Below are positions 31,512 through 44,860 of a DNA stretch of 64,000 bases, piece by piece. Source of the stretch: Emergomyces orientalis. Taxonomy: Eukaryota; Ascomycota; Eurotiomycetes; Onygenales; Ajellomycetaceae. The DNA is taken from NCBI GenBank assembly GCA_002110485.1, contig MOWL01000067.1:3596001-3660000 (forward strand), in the 5' to 3' direction. Below the pieces are notes generated by a model that saw nothing but the letters and a program-made list of their open reading frames with translations, did not search any database and was not told where the DNA came from. Every line of letters begins with the position of its first letter. Within the stretch, counting starts at the first letter, position 1. A program made the translations under genes and the position numbers.

Positions 31512-34355
31512 ACCTATATCTCTTTCCAATCATACCCTGAGCATAAACTCCCAGAACCCGATTCGTAAATAACGGCTTTCGGTTCCAGTTAAGGCGGGGT
31601 GTCGAGGACGACCTGTAGAGAACCGATACGCGTCAATACAATAAACACAAAATATGACTTTGACAACTAATAACGCAGAGAATGAACCAAGGAGGCAAGA
31701 AAATTATCTTATATCCAGGCTTGACAAACGAAACCCGGAAACCGCAGATACATATTGGCCCTCAATTAGCGGCTGATGGAGGAAAAGGAGAAAAAGAAGG
31801 AAAAGAAGCATAAAAATGGGAAATCAGGAAATTGTGAGACCATAAATTGTCCACAAACAGGTATATCAAATATTACACACAATGATCATGTGTTGCCGCA
31901 AAAGTTGGTGAGGGCATATACAAAAGAATTTTATGAAAAAGTTATGTATTCAAATGGAAATCTCGAGCACCATGAACCTCAGCACAGGACTCAATGATCC
32001 AGTCAAACAAAGGAAACAAAAAGGGGAAAAAAGCTCCCTGTTCAGCACGAACAGGTATATTGAAGGATAAATATCTTCAAGAACGAGTTAAAAAACGTTA
32101 TAGTAATAAGATATATGTAGTGGACGGCTTCCCCGCTTCTCCTGCAAGCAATACCATGTGCTGTGTATATTGCAAGCTGTTGGTTTCAGGCAGACTGGTA
32201 CAGAAATCCAAGGTTCCACGACGAAGTTGATAGCCAGCAAAGGCCAAGCAAAAGCAAGCCATGGAGCAAAGTTATGAAAATGATGATATTGAACTGTTGG
32301 TATAAGGGGCGGGGGGTGGGCGGTTGAGGGAGGGGGGAAAACCGGACAGCGTTTTTGCAGCCCGATACCAGAAGAAATACACTCACACGCCCTTTTAGTT
32401 GGAAGGAGAGGAAAAGTGGAAGAGCAGATGGTCTGAATGAAGCTCTCCAAAAAACATAAAAAGGAAAGGAAAGGAAAGGAAAAAAGGAAGAAGAAAAGCA
32501 ACAGACAGAGCTGAAAGAGGGAAAGTTGATGTTGTGATGTCTGGTGTTGTTGAAGAGAAGAATTGGAAGGGGGGAAGTAGAAAGACAGGCGAGGTTGAAA
32601 GATAAGGTCAGGTCAGGTCAGGTAAGGCAAGGGCAGACACGGGCAAAATTGTGTTTGCGTTCCGCTTAGTCTGGTCTTGGCCTATCACCCCGCTGCTTTA
32701 CTTGATGCGGTTTTCAACATCTGCCAACTACTTCTACTTCCTCTTCTTCTTCTTCGTCCCCTTCGATCATCTCAAATGCAGCAGCTAGTTCAAAACTATG
32801 GGGCCTCCCTCATGTGGGAATAAAGGACGCGGCGCTCATGACCCAAGCCTTGTTTACCTTCCAAACTCGTGGAAACGGGTCAAGGCAGAGAGAGAGAGGC
32901 ATGCGACTTACCACCCAACCCAGGCTCAACATGAAGAATAAAAACGCCGCCTCCGAGCCCCGCTCAACCCCCATGTATTCCAGCAAATGGAAAAAGTTGC
33001 GGAAAAATATACGCAGGTTATCGCAAAGGGATATCTTCGGGATTTGCTTTTTTAAAGGTTCTATTGAAAGTAAATATTTCCCGGCAGGATGGGCAGCCAT
33101 TAATGCGCGGACGGGCGTCTGTCGATCCCGGGAAAAACATGGTACATACATTACATGTATATGCAGAGAGAAGACATCGAGGGAATGAAAACTTCACCGT
33201 TTATTAGGTGGCGTTGAATTGCATGGTCAGTTCTCCGCATTTCTACGGGTTTGTTGATAGATAAGAACACCATTTGCCCCCACACTTTCGACATTGCTTC
33301 AACTGGAATAATAATGATGAGCCCTTGCAGTCTTTAGAGAGATTCAGATCTTCAAATCCATTACGGAACATAAAGCCGGCGTTTTCGCATTACTACCAAA
33401 TCCAACTCTACCAAGCCAGGAACATATCAACAACTTGCCACTTGACAACAGAAGTGTTAAGAGACCCAAATTGTCTATCTATCGGGATTTAACTATTACT
33501 TTAATTGTTGCCATTATCAAACCCCGCAGCCTCCGAGTCCTAGACCAAAAACAAATAATTCAATATAAGATCCGAATCCGAGCGGTTTCCCGGAAATCAT
33601 CCCGCCTGCATACAGCAACACCTCTTTGCCTGTTAAGGCGGCATGATATGCAATCATTTTGTGTCAAACACCGCAAAAAGTTTGATAGCCCCCATCAACC
33701 CCGAGAAATGTGATGTATAACTCTCTGCGCAAACTACTCCAATCAATCCCTCCAGAAATTCTGTCATTGTGGAGAAAACCCAACGGAAAATCCATATTCC
33801 ACCTCTGGGCAAACTATGGGGAAACGGAATGGTAAATCCGCTAGTCCGTATATGGACTAGGAGCCAACATGCAAGACATCACATTTTATTCTCAAGCGCC
33901 AGCGAGATGCAACATTTATTGCTTTTTTGGTCCCAGCGGTTTGGACCTGTCAATTTTTCCCTGGAATCAGGCACATCTTGGCAGCCCTAGGTTGATAAGG
34001 ATGTCAGGCAGCAAATGTCAATGCCAAAATACAATGTAGGCATTTTATTCCATGAGAAGAGCCGACACATAAAACGCCAGATTTGGGATTGAATGTTGTG
34101 CGACAGCGGGCTTGATTTTCGGAAAAGAGCCCGTTAATGTTTTTATGCATGTCTGCCACGCGCATGAATTCTGCAAAATGTTTCCCTCAATTTACCCCTG
34201 CTAAACTAGCCTTAGAATAACCCTTGAACCCTGCCGAGCATGGATGTTCCCAAAAGCTCAAAAATGGGAACGCTGAATAGCGCGCTTATCAAACAAGCTA
34301 TGTGACAACAGTTCGAGGTTGAAAAGGGACAAGATAAAAAATTGAAAATAAAGGA

Positions 34356-34387
34356 AGGGGGAGGGGGAGGGGGAGGGGGAGGGGAGG
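34356..34387 (+). repeat. GGGGGA tandem repeat
   Basis: Four to five copies of the hexamer GGGGGA with a shortened last unit, in the region 3' of the fasciclin gene. Confidence 0.8.
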
Positions 34388-34576
34388 AACAGAGAAGAGT
34401 AAATTTTAATCCGGAACGAGAACCAAAACCAGGCGAAAATAAGGATGCAATAATCTAATCGGATTTCGCATATTATTTCGAGCATTAAAACACAAACGGC
34501 AGGAAGGAACTTGCACACGACACTCTCCCAAAGCAGGAAATCGCTCTCAGCCAGTTTTTACCACCTGGAGCAACAC

Positions 34577-36148
34577 CTAAATTCCCCAAGCAAGAGAAAT
34601 GGCAGACCCTGCAACCAGATAAACGACCGGATTCTCTAATACTGCGGCACTAAAGGGGTTTTTCAATATACAAGCCCGGGCTCCTGATGGCGAAGCCGAT
34701 GGCGCTCCTGAATTCGTCGGTGAACTTGTGGGGTCCGATGTCGGGCTGGATGGTTTTGGTTCTAGCGGGGACATGACCTATGGTATTTCATGATCTAAGT
34801 TAGAAACTGATTTCTGTAAGTTCATTATAGAGGGACGTCGGAAAGAAGGCCTCTTGCTCAAATAATGGGATGGTTTCACGAACCCTGTCAACGACCTGGA
34901 TAACGCCGTTGTTTGTCCTAGAATTGTATTGGGTAGCCATGAGTTAGTTGATGTTTTACTCGGATATCCATGCCCGCGTCACCGCGAAAACCGCAGACAA
35001 CAACTTTATGGCCAGAACCTATACGCATTAACGTAGGGAAACAAGGAGAACTCACAAGACATTATGTTTGATCAATTTCGCATCGTTGAAAAAGATACCC
35101 GTGGCGTTAACCGTCACCCGGATAGTGTCATTGCTAACCGTCGTGAACATTTGGCCGTCTGTTAGGAAATTGGTATAAACTGGCTCCGTGAGAGTGTGAA
35201 AAGTCAGAGCCTTGGTCAAATCACCGGGGTCTGCCTTTTCATCTGGACTGCCAGCTTGCTCAAAGGCAACGTTCGTTGGGCCAATGCAAGTAACGTTCCT
35301 TAAAGTGTCAAGGACAGGTCCAAGGCTAGCCCGCTTCAGCGCCCGAGTGAGAGACGTGAGATCTTGGTCTTCGATTGTATTCGTGCAGACTTGTGGGAGC
35401 GTAAGTAGACTTTTTAATCCCTCGCCGAAAAAAATAATGTCAGTATATCGCAAACGAGTTGATCCAATATTTGTCAACCTGCAGGAAGAAAGCGAGCTCT
35501 ACAAGATGGCATATATGAAATATCATACCCGTCAACCATATGAAACAGACCTCCATCCCACTCTCCATCGAGAAGAGTCATCTTCACAGATTTGTGCAAA
35601 CCCGACAACACATCGAGTTCCTCTTGCTGCCGTTTCTGTGAACCGGCTGCCGATTGAAGACTCATGATCACAAGCTGTCCATCGCTATTGTCCACTGTTT
35701 CATTTTGCCCTTCCAATGCCGGACCCGCGCTTCGATTATTATATTTCTCTTCTGTGAGCTCGGTTGGTATCACCAAGCGATTAGGGGGTGCATTGAGGAG
35801 CTGAGCAGACGGCAGGCTCCTGGATAAGATATGGTATTTTATGATAGCTTCCAGTTCCGAGTTGGGGATGTCTGCAATGTCGGAGCCGCCGTTTGCATTT
35901 CGATAGGCAGCGAAGGCATCGTCACCGGGGACGAGAAATGTGAATCGTTGAGAATCAGCAGAGTCCCCAGTCAGGAGACGAGCCACGTTGGGCTTATTTT
36001 GAAGAAACGAGCGAAATTGAGACAGCGCAGGATATCCGCTCAAAGCATCAGCCAGAGACTCCGCATGTGAAATGGTGGGGAGCAGTATCAAGAGCAGGAA
36101 TAATATGTGCTGCCAAAGCAGCCCTCGAATAGTTCGGATTGTAGGCAT
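34577..36148 (-). CDS. Secreted fasciclin (FAS1) protein, probably GPI-anchored, four exons
   Basis: Encodes about 425 residues of a cell-surface adhesion-type protein. The start is the ATG at 36148 (further upstream the frame begins with TTG). A signal peptide is clear: LLWQHILFLLLILLPTISHA. Exons: 36148-35529, 35478-35056, 34917-34884, 34777-34577; introns 50, 138 and 106 bp. Two FAS1 domains follow: the first with FTFLVPGDDAFAAY and a closing HMVDG, the second closing TNNGVIQVVDR. The last exon gives a Ser/Thr/Pro-rich stalk and a hydrophobic end (VVYLVAGSAISLAWGI), the layout of a GPI signal. The third intron uses a weak GTTCGT donor; reading through it would instead stop at 34800 after 27 further residues and yield a secreted form. 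Fungal FAS1 proteins occur at the wall and vacuole; the role here is inferred. Confidence 0.85.
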
Positions 36149-37509
36149 GACTATTATCCCGTCCAAGCACCACTGTTATGACAGGATGTGATCGGATGAA
36201 ACGTAACACAACTTCGGGTAAGAATCAACGTGCACTTAAACAATAAACCCAAATCCGTAACTTAGATGAGCGCGCCCAAGTTATATAAATTTAGACGAAT
36301 TTTCCACTGCGCTTCAGCCCGCTTTTTGCAGCGAGGTCAACGACCAAAATCTGCTGAACTCTGCCAACTCCCCATGACAATCGCGTGTCGAATGAATGCA
36401 CACTTTCCCATCCCGAACCAGCATCCAACGGCTTCTGTTAAGTTTTTGGCTAGATTTTCTCGATATCATTGGGAGACTTAGGAGAAGGTTTCTCAGCCTC
36501 CACTACCAATTGGGAGTTGGCTGGATGCGTCCATGCGCAGGATGTCACTCCGCCGAGAAGCTCGTGGCCTTTTCAACAAATTAAATCTTCCTCCCCCAGC
36601 GCCATTTTGCCCTTCATTCAAAACTCGGCTCGACTCCTTTGGATTCCCGAAAAACCTTCGTATCAAACAATTGACTTCAATTTCGATTTACCATTGTATC
36701 ACGGGGCAGGCTGGCAGAGCTAAGCCAGGGCCACCTTGGGGAGAAACTGATGTTTTGCGTAAACATGCGCGCTGGTGGCTGCAAAGGGGGGGCTGAGCTT
36801 GTCACCAGCAGTGTGAAGCCACAGTTCGAGCAACAAATTACTCCTACAATACCGTGGTAAATTCATTCGTGGGCGGAGTTGAGGCTCCTTTGTTGGGTTT
36901 TGCACCAACAGCATCAGCGTCCGGTACATACTATGCAATAGTAGGCCCAAGATAACCATTAGAATGACCATATTCGAGTCTTCCTTGACAGAGAAGGCAT
37001 CTCCACGATTTCCTTGAGTAGCCCAGTATTTGACCCGATGAGTAGGTGGAGCAAAGAGGCGTGGATGGCCCAATCCATCACCCCCCGCCATTGCGGAAGA
37101 TGAATGGGCAGTTTATCGAGGACTATCCTGACCCTCCAGGCGTGTTTTCCCATGTAACTCAATAACTTTCCCCTATGATATGAAGAATTCGTGTATATAC
37201 TCTGGTTAAATCTTTGATAACGTGCTGCCAATAGCATCGTGTATTAGTCAAACCCATCACCGCGTTTAAAGCTATTTTGTTGCATTCGGTGTTCATTTTA
37301 GGGCAGTTAGTCGAGATTTCGAGATCAATTTTCTGACTAACCATGTTAACGAAGGTCAATTTCCGATCTGCGGGGAGATTTTTCTCCCACACAACAACAA
37401 TATCGATCAAGAGCTGCGGGTCGCCTTGGATTGCGTTGACGGACAAAATACGCTCTACGACATTCTGCGAGCCACCCAATAAAACTTAATTATTCCCAGA
37501 CCTTTCGCG
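36149..37509. other. Intergenic region between divergent fasciclin and MFS genes
   Basis: A TTATATAA element at 36281-36288 lies about 135 bp upstream of the fasciclin start and may be its TATA box. An open frame at 37159-37479 on the minus strand lacks an ATG at its head and any domain. No gene is called. Confidence 0.5.
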
Positions 37510-39712
37510 ATGCATTCAGCGCAATCATTACCGGAAACAGCAGCAGTTCAAGACCTGGCTCATGAGATGGAGACATATCATGGAGATGTCGAAAGTGAAA
37601 CGGCATCCGTAAATGAAAATATTGAGAGCGAACCCTTTCTCACCCCACCTTCTAGTACATCTTGGGTTCCTCCTAAGGGTTTCATATGGATTCAACTTGG
37701 TACGAAGTCCATGGTCCACAAACTCGATATATATGATCACAATCGCTAACCCTTACCCGACAGCAATTTTCACAAATGTATTCCTATCAGGTTTTGATGG
37801 GACCATTACAGCGTCAACTTATGCTGTAATCAGCTCCGAATTCAACGCTGCCAACAATGCTTCCTGGCTGACGACCTCCTATCTGATCACAAGCACCGCT
37901 TTCCAGCCCCTATACGGCCGGTTTTCTGATATTTTTGGACGGAGAGCTTGTTTCTTTACCTCGACCATTGCGTTTATGTTCGGTTGCTTCGGCTGTGCTC
38001 TCGCCCCAAACATCGTGTTTTTAAACTTGATGCGCGCACTGACCGGACTGGGAGGAGGTGGGCTGGTGACTATGGGTGAGTAAAAACAAACAAAAAATTC
38101 TACTCCACTTACGTCTCTATTTATTAAATAATGCCTCTAGCGACGATAATAAATTCAGACATGATCCCGTTCAAGGAACGGGGAATGTACCAAGCAGTCC
38201 AAAACGTCTTGAACGGATTTGGATCCATCTGCGGTGCGTCGTTGGGTGGATCGATTGCAGACACCATCGGATGGCGATGGTGTTTCCTACTTCAAGTGCC
38301 TGTGTCAATTCTTGCTTTAATAGTTGGGCATCTGGTAGTTAAGAACCAATCCCATTATGATAACGCGAATCACGAGACGCCCCAAACAGCGTTGTCTGCA
38401 GTTTGGAACCGTGTCGACCTGTCGGGTGCGCTCCTGTTGATTGTAGGATTATGTAGCCAACTTGTTGGGCTCAGCCTGGGCGGGAATGAGCTACCCTGGA
38501 GCAGCTCCTGGGTAATTTTATCACTCGTTGCCAGTGTCCTCATTCTCGGACTTTTTCTATACGTTGAAGCAACCACATCAGCTATGGCCGTGATTCCACC
38601 ACACATGCTACGGGGTAAACTGGCCGTATCCGCACAAATCAGCAACGTTTGTGTGGGGATGGCAGCATATGCGGTATGTGAAGCGCCCTCGTACTTTTTC
38701 TATCCAACAAAACCAAGCCATTAAAACTAACATTAAACATAGTTCCTTTTTATGCTACCGTTGTTCTTCCAAGTCGTACTCAAGGATTCTGCCTCAACCG
38801 CTGGCGCACGACTCATAATCCCTTCCCTTGCCAACCCTGTGGGCGGCGTTATATCTGGTTTCGTCATGTCCCGTTGGGGCCAACTAGCGAACCTTGTCCG
38901 CATAGGTGCATTGCTCATGTTTGTTGGCAACGCTCTCGTCATGCTACTCGGATTCGACTCCGCCAAATGGAAGTATATCACATATATAATCCCCGCCAGC
39001 CTTGGACAAGGGATTGTGTATCCGTCTATACTGTTCACCGTTCTCGCTGCATTCGATCACGCTGGTTAGTGTGCCAGAAAATATCCCTATATCTTATCCA
39101 CATTACCTTTTTATTCTCACATTTTTCTTCTGTCCGCTCTGCTAACCCTAGATTTTGGCAATCCCATCAGACCACGCCGTCTCCTCTTCAACTGTTTACT
39201 TAATCCGCTCCCTAGGAACCGTTTGGGGTGTAGCTATCACGTCAGCAATCACCCAGAACACATTAAAGAAAAGGCTGCCAGCAGCCCTGATTGGCGTACC
39301 AGACAAATGGAAAGTAAAACCTTTTTTTCTACCCCTTCATATCTTACATCCCCTACACGCTTTTTGACCACCGAACCCCTCCTCTCCTCCCCTCGAGACT
39401 TCTTTTATCAATAAATAAATGAACACCAGGTAAAAGCGCCCTAGCTGACCAAACCGTTCCCCCTTCTCCACTTGCTTGAAAACAAAATTTTAGATCATCG
39501 AAGAAATCAGACACTCTGTCCTAGCAATTAACAAACTGCCCCCGGACGCCCAGATGGCCGCGCGCCAGGTCTACCACGATGGCATAAACCTGTCCTTTGC
39601 GGTTTCTGCTGGATTTGGTTTCATCGCGACGGTTTCTGCTCTCTTTGCGAGCGGAAAGGGACTGTCGCGGGCCACCAACAGCAACACGAGGATGACCACT
39701 GCCGGTTCTTAG
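37510..39712 (+). CDS. MFS transporter, DHA14/VBA-Fnx1 type, six exons
   Basis: Encodes about 572 residues and 14 predicted transmembrane helices. Exons: 37510-37699, 37764-38075, 38141-38673, 38743-39064, 39171-39313, 39494-39712; introns 64, 65, 69, 106 and 180 bp, with consistent phases. The start SGFDGTITASTYAVISSEF, MFS motif A as GRFSDIFGRRACF, and FGSICGASLGGSIADTIGW (motif C region) match the yeast Vba1/Vba2 and S. pombe Fnx1 group, which moves basic amino acids into the vacuole. The N-terminal 60 residues are polar and acidic. The last intron is the longest and least certain, but exon 6 restores the family's C-terminal helix. Substrate is inferred from subfamily only; plasma-membrane drug efflux is the alternative. 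Confidence 0.9.
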
Positions 39713-41072
39713 AGAGAATCTAAAAAGGGGGGGATGCAATGTTGCCCCGCGGCGAGAATACGTTGGTTGGATATCTCACCCGCCGGGTAATTAGAGTAGG
39801 TAAGCGGTACGCTTGTTTTTTGAAATGTGTGGTACAGGCTTTCTAGATATTTATGTTGCACATGGTATGTTGAATCGCGGCGGGATGGAATGGATGCTAG
39901 TTGTGAGTATGCTTTCATAAATTATAGTAGATATACAGAAATAGTGGCGCTATGAAGTGAGGCGTGGTTATATGATAGCTATGTGTTAGATGATAGGGGA
40001 TGGCAAGTTTTCCTGGGTAAGGATACAAAAAGTCACATGTGGGTTGTTAGCTTGTGTTAATTTGCTCATTTGTTAGATTTTCTTTTAACTACTGGGCTTA
40101 TTAAAACATTACATGAACACTTAAAACACAAAAGTAACATTGTATGTACATTCGAAACTTTTTGTTTATATTGCTAGCTAGGTGTACAAAAAATTTTTAT
40201 GACAAAGAATAGGCAAAGAAAAAATATGATAACCACTTTCCCGTTCAGCGAAAAGTAAAAGGAAGAGGCTAAAGAAGAAAACAGTGTGAAGCAGAGAAGG
40301 AAAACAAAAACAACTAGTAAATTTAAAGTAAAAATAAAAACCACTGATCCGCATAGTACATAATTCATCCACGGATGAGAGCAAGATAAATGAGATAATA
40401 AAATCACTTTACGAAATACTCTTTGCAAAATTAGCAAACAGCACAGGAAAATTTAAAAAAATAATAAAAACAGTATATATTTGGAAGCAGAGTAGGGGAA
40501 TGATGAATTGAATATAGAATAAAAGTCGAGTTCCAACGAGCAGAGCTAAACCAAAATAAATAAAGAGAAAACCAGGATGAAGGAAGAATATAATTTAAGG
40601 GGAAGAGGAACAAGTTGGGATTTTAAGACCACAAGAATATTGGTTGCTTGGTTATATAGAAACTTTATGTAAGGAGAAAAGTACAGGTATTATATGATGT
40701 TATAGTTGGTTGATCAAAATCAAAAAAAAAATGAAGTTAAAACGAGTTGACGAGATAGATTCACGGGTAAATGCTTAACAAAGGGGGAAAAAAGAAACGC
40801 GGAGCAAAGTAAGAGCCGGAGGAAGGAAGTTTGGAGAAGGAGGAGGGAAAATATAAGGGGAAAAAAAGGTAAATAAATAACGCCCCAGACTGCAATGAAG
40901 GTCGTGGCTCATGCAACGGAAAGAAGGAGAAGGAAGAAAAAAACGTAATGCTGTGGAAAGGTCGAACGCGAGGTAAGTGACATGCGTTTATGGTTGGCTG
41001 GCTGGTCTTTCTGAATATCGAAGCGACGGAATCCACCAGACATGAAAATTGATGTATTAATTTTTTTAATTT
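39713..41072. other. A-rich intergenic region between convergent MFS and chitin synthase genes
   Basis: No gene; AT-rich with purine-rich tracts around 40740-40940. It holds the 3' ends of both flanking genes. Short T-rich frames on the minus strand are composition artefacts. Confidence 0.55.
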
Positions 41073-44000
41073 CTAGTAGTCATAGGGCTCGTAAACGGAT
41101 TGATGCTGTGGATAGCCGGATATATTCGTCTGCGATTGCGACCAAGAACTACCCATAAGTTTGAGACGACGTTCTAAAGGGGGAGAGAGAAAATGTTAGT
41201 TATCGGCTGTACTCATCCAGGCTTTCCATCTCCTTAAAACATTGAAAAAGGGAGCCGGAGGGGAGGGGGGGAAGGGGACCAAAGTGTGAACATACCTTTC
41301 TCGAAATCGCCCCATCGCTTCATAGTGATCTTACTGCTGTCGAACTCTCCCTCGTACTCGATTCCAGCCTTCTTAGTCTTCTCCCCTGCCGTTTTACGAG
41401 TGTCACCCCAGCTGAAGTCGTCGAATTTCCAGTAGGAATATGTGGGGAGAACAAAGTTCCAAATGGGCAGCGAGAGCAGATAGATAAACATCCACATAAC
41501 GTAGGAGAGGCGGTGAGCTGTCACAACGATCAAGATCGCAGGCAAGCCGAGGATAAGTGCTAAAAGGATTAGAGGGATGATTTGGACAGGTTTCCTGATG
41601 ATGGAAATGATGACGACGTAGAAAGTGAAAGCGATAGCGGCTGGGAGGACCAGAGTTCCGACGAGTTCCATAAATACGACGAACTGCATGCTAAAGCAGA
41701 AAGTTCCGCAAAGATCTCGGACAAGGACAAGTTCCATAAGGTTATGCACAGTACTGTTGATCCACCGACGGCGCTGGGATAGGAGAATTTTGAATTTTTC
41801 TGGGACGGTAGTTTTACAGACAGCTTGGGGCACGAAGACTTGTTTTCGTTTGGGGAACGTTTTCAACATCAGAGTCGACAAGTATCGGTCCTCACCAAGT
41901 AGTAGAAGATTCTTCTTATGAAGGGTGTCAACGACATTCTCGGAGTAATGCTCAACCACGTCGGGGTTTGCGAGAATTGGCACCCAGTAATTCTGCCCTC
42001 CCTTTGGAGCCTTAATTCGATACATGCAGAAGCAACCTGGCAAGCAAGTGACACCACCGAAGACAGATTCGAACGACTTGGAAAGATGATGCGAGATGAA
42101 ATACTCGAAAACTTGTATCATCGTAACCCAACTCTCAGTTTTGTTGGCAATCTTCGTCTCACCACAGAGGCCCATGATTTCCGGGTCCTTGACCATAGCG
42201 GAGACCATGTGCGTCAAGCTGTCCGGGAAAACTTTTGTATCTGCATCAACCATGAGAACAACCTCATAGAAGTCCGGGGATATGCCAGTAATTTTCCATA
42301 ACCCATTGAACATCTCGAATTCGAGCTCTGTCATTCGTTCATCGAACATGACCTTTTGAAGGAACGACATCAAAATAATTTGGCTGTCACGTTTGCCTCT
42401 GTTGCCTGGCTTGCTCTTCTTGGCTTCATCAGGCGTTCCGCACTTCACGACAACCATCATAGGGACACGCTGTTGTTTGTCGAGAGGTACAACAGATTGT
42501 TCGCCGTAGTCATAAAAACCAGTATAAATCTTGGCCATATTGTGTCTCTTTGCTCCACTAGCAACAGCAACATAGGAGAAGGCCTGGACATCCTCGGGCA
42601 AGACAGTATGATCGCCCATCATGCTAAGAGCAATGTCAGGGGTAGTGAGACTCTCGCCTTTTCCCTTAATCATACCGTCACAAATGACAATAATCGTCTT
42701 GTGGCTGTTTGGGTAATCGGTCATGGCGATAGAATCTAATGTCGTCCGTAGGCCTTCCGCGCCTTCCGAATAGGCTGTCACTAGACAAAGTGCGTGCGCC
42801 AATGGATACCCGAAGGGTTGCCATTCGGGTGGGGGTTGGGGAACAACCGCTTCGTGAATAAATCCTGTAAGGCCTGGTGGCTCAGCATCGCTAACGGCTG
42901 AGGAGAATCGCTGATCTTGTGCACCAAGCATCAAACTAGTGCGACTACCGATGAAACTCTGCCGCATGTAAGGATCGGTGCCGAGAGTCCCCTGACTGGT
43001 ATTTTGACCAGTCTTGTACATCGAGTTCGCGGGGTTGAGCCTACTCCCTGCATTCTGGCTCACCATGGTAGTGGGTGCGGCGCGCTGCTTTGAGACTCCA
43101 CGATCCATTACATAGGGGCTAGTGAACCTAGAGGTGGTGGGAAAAATACCGCTGCCGCGTTTGCTGCCTCGGTCAGGCCCAGCAGGATCTGCTAAACGCG
43201 GTCCAGGCTGGTAGATGTCGTCGGACCAATCTTCAATTTGCTTTTTTCGCATTTTAGATCTAGGATCTACAGTCGTCTTCGCAGCGAAACGTCTGGCCAG
43301 GAACCACTGGAATGCCAAAGCGAGAACGAATTTCGCTCCAACAACGGATAGAATAAACACCAACGAGACGTAGAGAACTACCTTGGAGGCGATGCATCCA
43401 ACGGACTCGGTATCAATGGACCCGACCTTGATGATTTCAGTCAAACATTTAGCCAGTCGTTTGTCAGCGGAAGATTGGAACATATGTGTCACGTCAACAC
43501 CTCGAACCGCTGGATTTGTCCTGAGTTCGTCGAATTGTCGGGGAACAGAAACTTGGCTTCTATCAAACCAATCCAGTAGATTCAAATCAAGAACATTTCC
43601 CGAATATACCATCAGGTTTCGGGATTTGTTCTTTAAGTCGTTCCACTTGAAATACACATCTCCAGGAGGCGCTAGCTTGTGGTAGAAAGTATTTCTCGCA
43701 TGTCCAGACGTATGGCATGCATACCCAAGGTATGGTGGCTCGGTAAAATTGGGTCGAGTGGAGCCATCCTGCTTAAAGGGAACACATGGGAAGTACCAAG
43801 CCAGTTCTCCCTGGCTGTTCGTTGGCACCTTTGAGTTTGGTGCTGCAGTGATGAGGTCTTTACAGGCGCCATTTACATTTTGAAATAAAAAACTAGCGTC
43901 CAAACCACCGTATGAAACAGGTGGATAAGCGACGTTCGTCCTATCTGGAACACCAAGAGCTTCCGGATGCTCAGTCCTTTCCATACTATAAGCTTTTCCA

Positions 44001-44860
44001 TGGAATATAACGTTTCCAATATCGACCTCGTTTATTTTGAGGCGCGGCGTGGGGCTGCCGCAGACGACCTGCGTAAAACCAAAAGTGAGAAATCCAACAA
44101 AGGTACAAATTATGAGGATGAGACTGATAAGCCCCATTTTCTCGCGCCAAGCCCGTCTTTGAGCCTTCGCTGGCATTCCGAAGCATTTGAGGATGAGATC
44201 CGGACACCAAAACGTCACCATGCCGCAATATACGTTCCACAAACTTGGAGGCTTGATAGCATCCAGTTCTTCCTGGCGCCTCTTTTCTGCCTCCTTGGCG
44301 GCTTTAGATTGCTTCCGGGCCAGTTTTCTATGCGTATGTTTCCCCACGTCCCGCTGTGATGGATGGCGGCCTCGTAATTTCCCCGAGCGATCCTCAACAT
44401 CAGGATAGTTGGCACCGGCATTGTTCCGGTCATGCCTGGTTAGACTCTTTATGTCCGTGCTTCCCGAGCTCACTGTGTCTGCCTCGCCATTGTCATGAAC
44501 TGGTTCATTGCCAGTTGTGGAAGGGAATGTAGTCATGTTTTGAGCATGTTGGCGGTAGTGATAGTTTGGGTGGTCACGATTCATACGGGTCCGTTCTGGT
44601 CGAATCAAACTCCTTTTCCGATTCAGATTCCTTGACTCCATTGTCGCGTCTGAATCATTCCCTGGGGTTGCTCGAGGAGACGTGGGAGGGTTCCCATAGT
44701 AGCCGTTATTCCTCTGTCCATTTGGTGGAGGTGTCAGGGGACTATCTGCATGTCCACCAGTTTCGAGGTCAGGACGGCGTCGTTGGTATGAGTCGCGGAA
44801 TGCAGGTGGCTGGACATCTCGTCTCGAAGATGAGTGGGTTGGGCGCTGTGGAAGAGACAT
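41073..44860 (-). CDS. Class IV chitin synthase (Chs3-type), two exons
   Basis: Encodes about 1221 residues of a membrane-bound GT2 glycosyltransferase that polymerises UDP-GlcNAc into chitin at the plasma membrane. The hydrophilic N-terminal 230 residues are followed by two membrane segments flanking an extracytoplasmic region, then the catalytic domain and C-terminal helices, as in yeast Chs3 and Aspergillus/Neurospora class IV enzymes. Catalytic signatures: Asp872-Ala-Asp874 (MVDADTKVFPDS), Glu990-Asp991-Arg992 and Q1029-RRRW-1033. Exon 1 is 44860-41296, the 122-bp intron (41295-41174) has GTATGT, an AACTAAC branch and a TTTAG acceptor, and exon 2 (41173-41073) supplies the tail ending YEPYDY. 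Reading through the intron would add an unrelated 20-residue end. A putative activator gene diverges from its 5' side. Confidence 0.95.

Larger units (their letters stand above)
31323..34576. other. 3.25-kb intergenic region upstream of the WD40 gene
   Basis: Apart from the 59-codon upstream ORF next to the WD40 start, no coding sequence is convincing. Low-complexity sequence is frequent: AGGTC repeats at about 32607-32622, AAAGG repeats near 32460-32480, and the GGGGGA tract at 34356-34387. It lies between the 5' end of the WD40 gene and the 3' end of the fasciclin gene. Confidence 0.5.

Noticed and set aside
37159..37479. 106-codon minus-strand frame upstream of the MFS gene
   Set aside because: Begins with TTG, has no recognised family, and occupies the expected MFS promoter.
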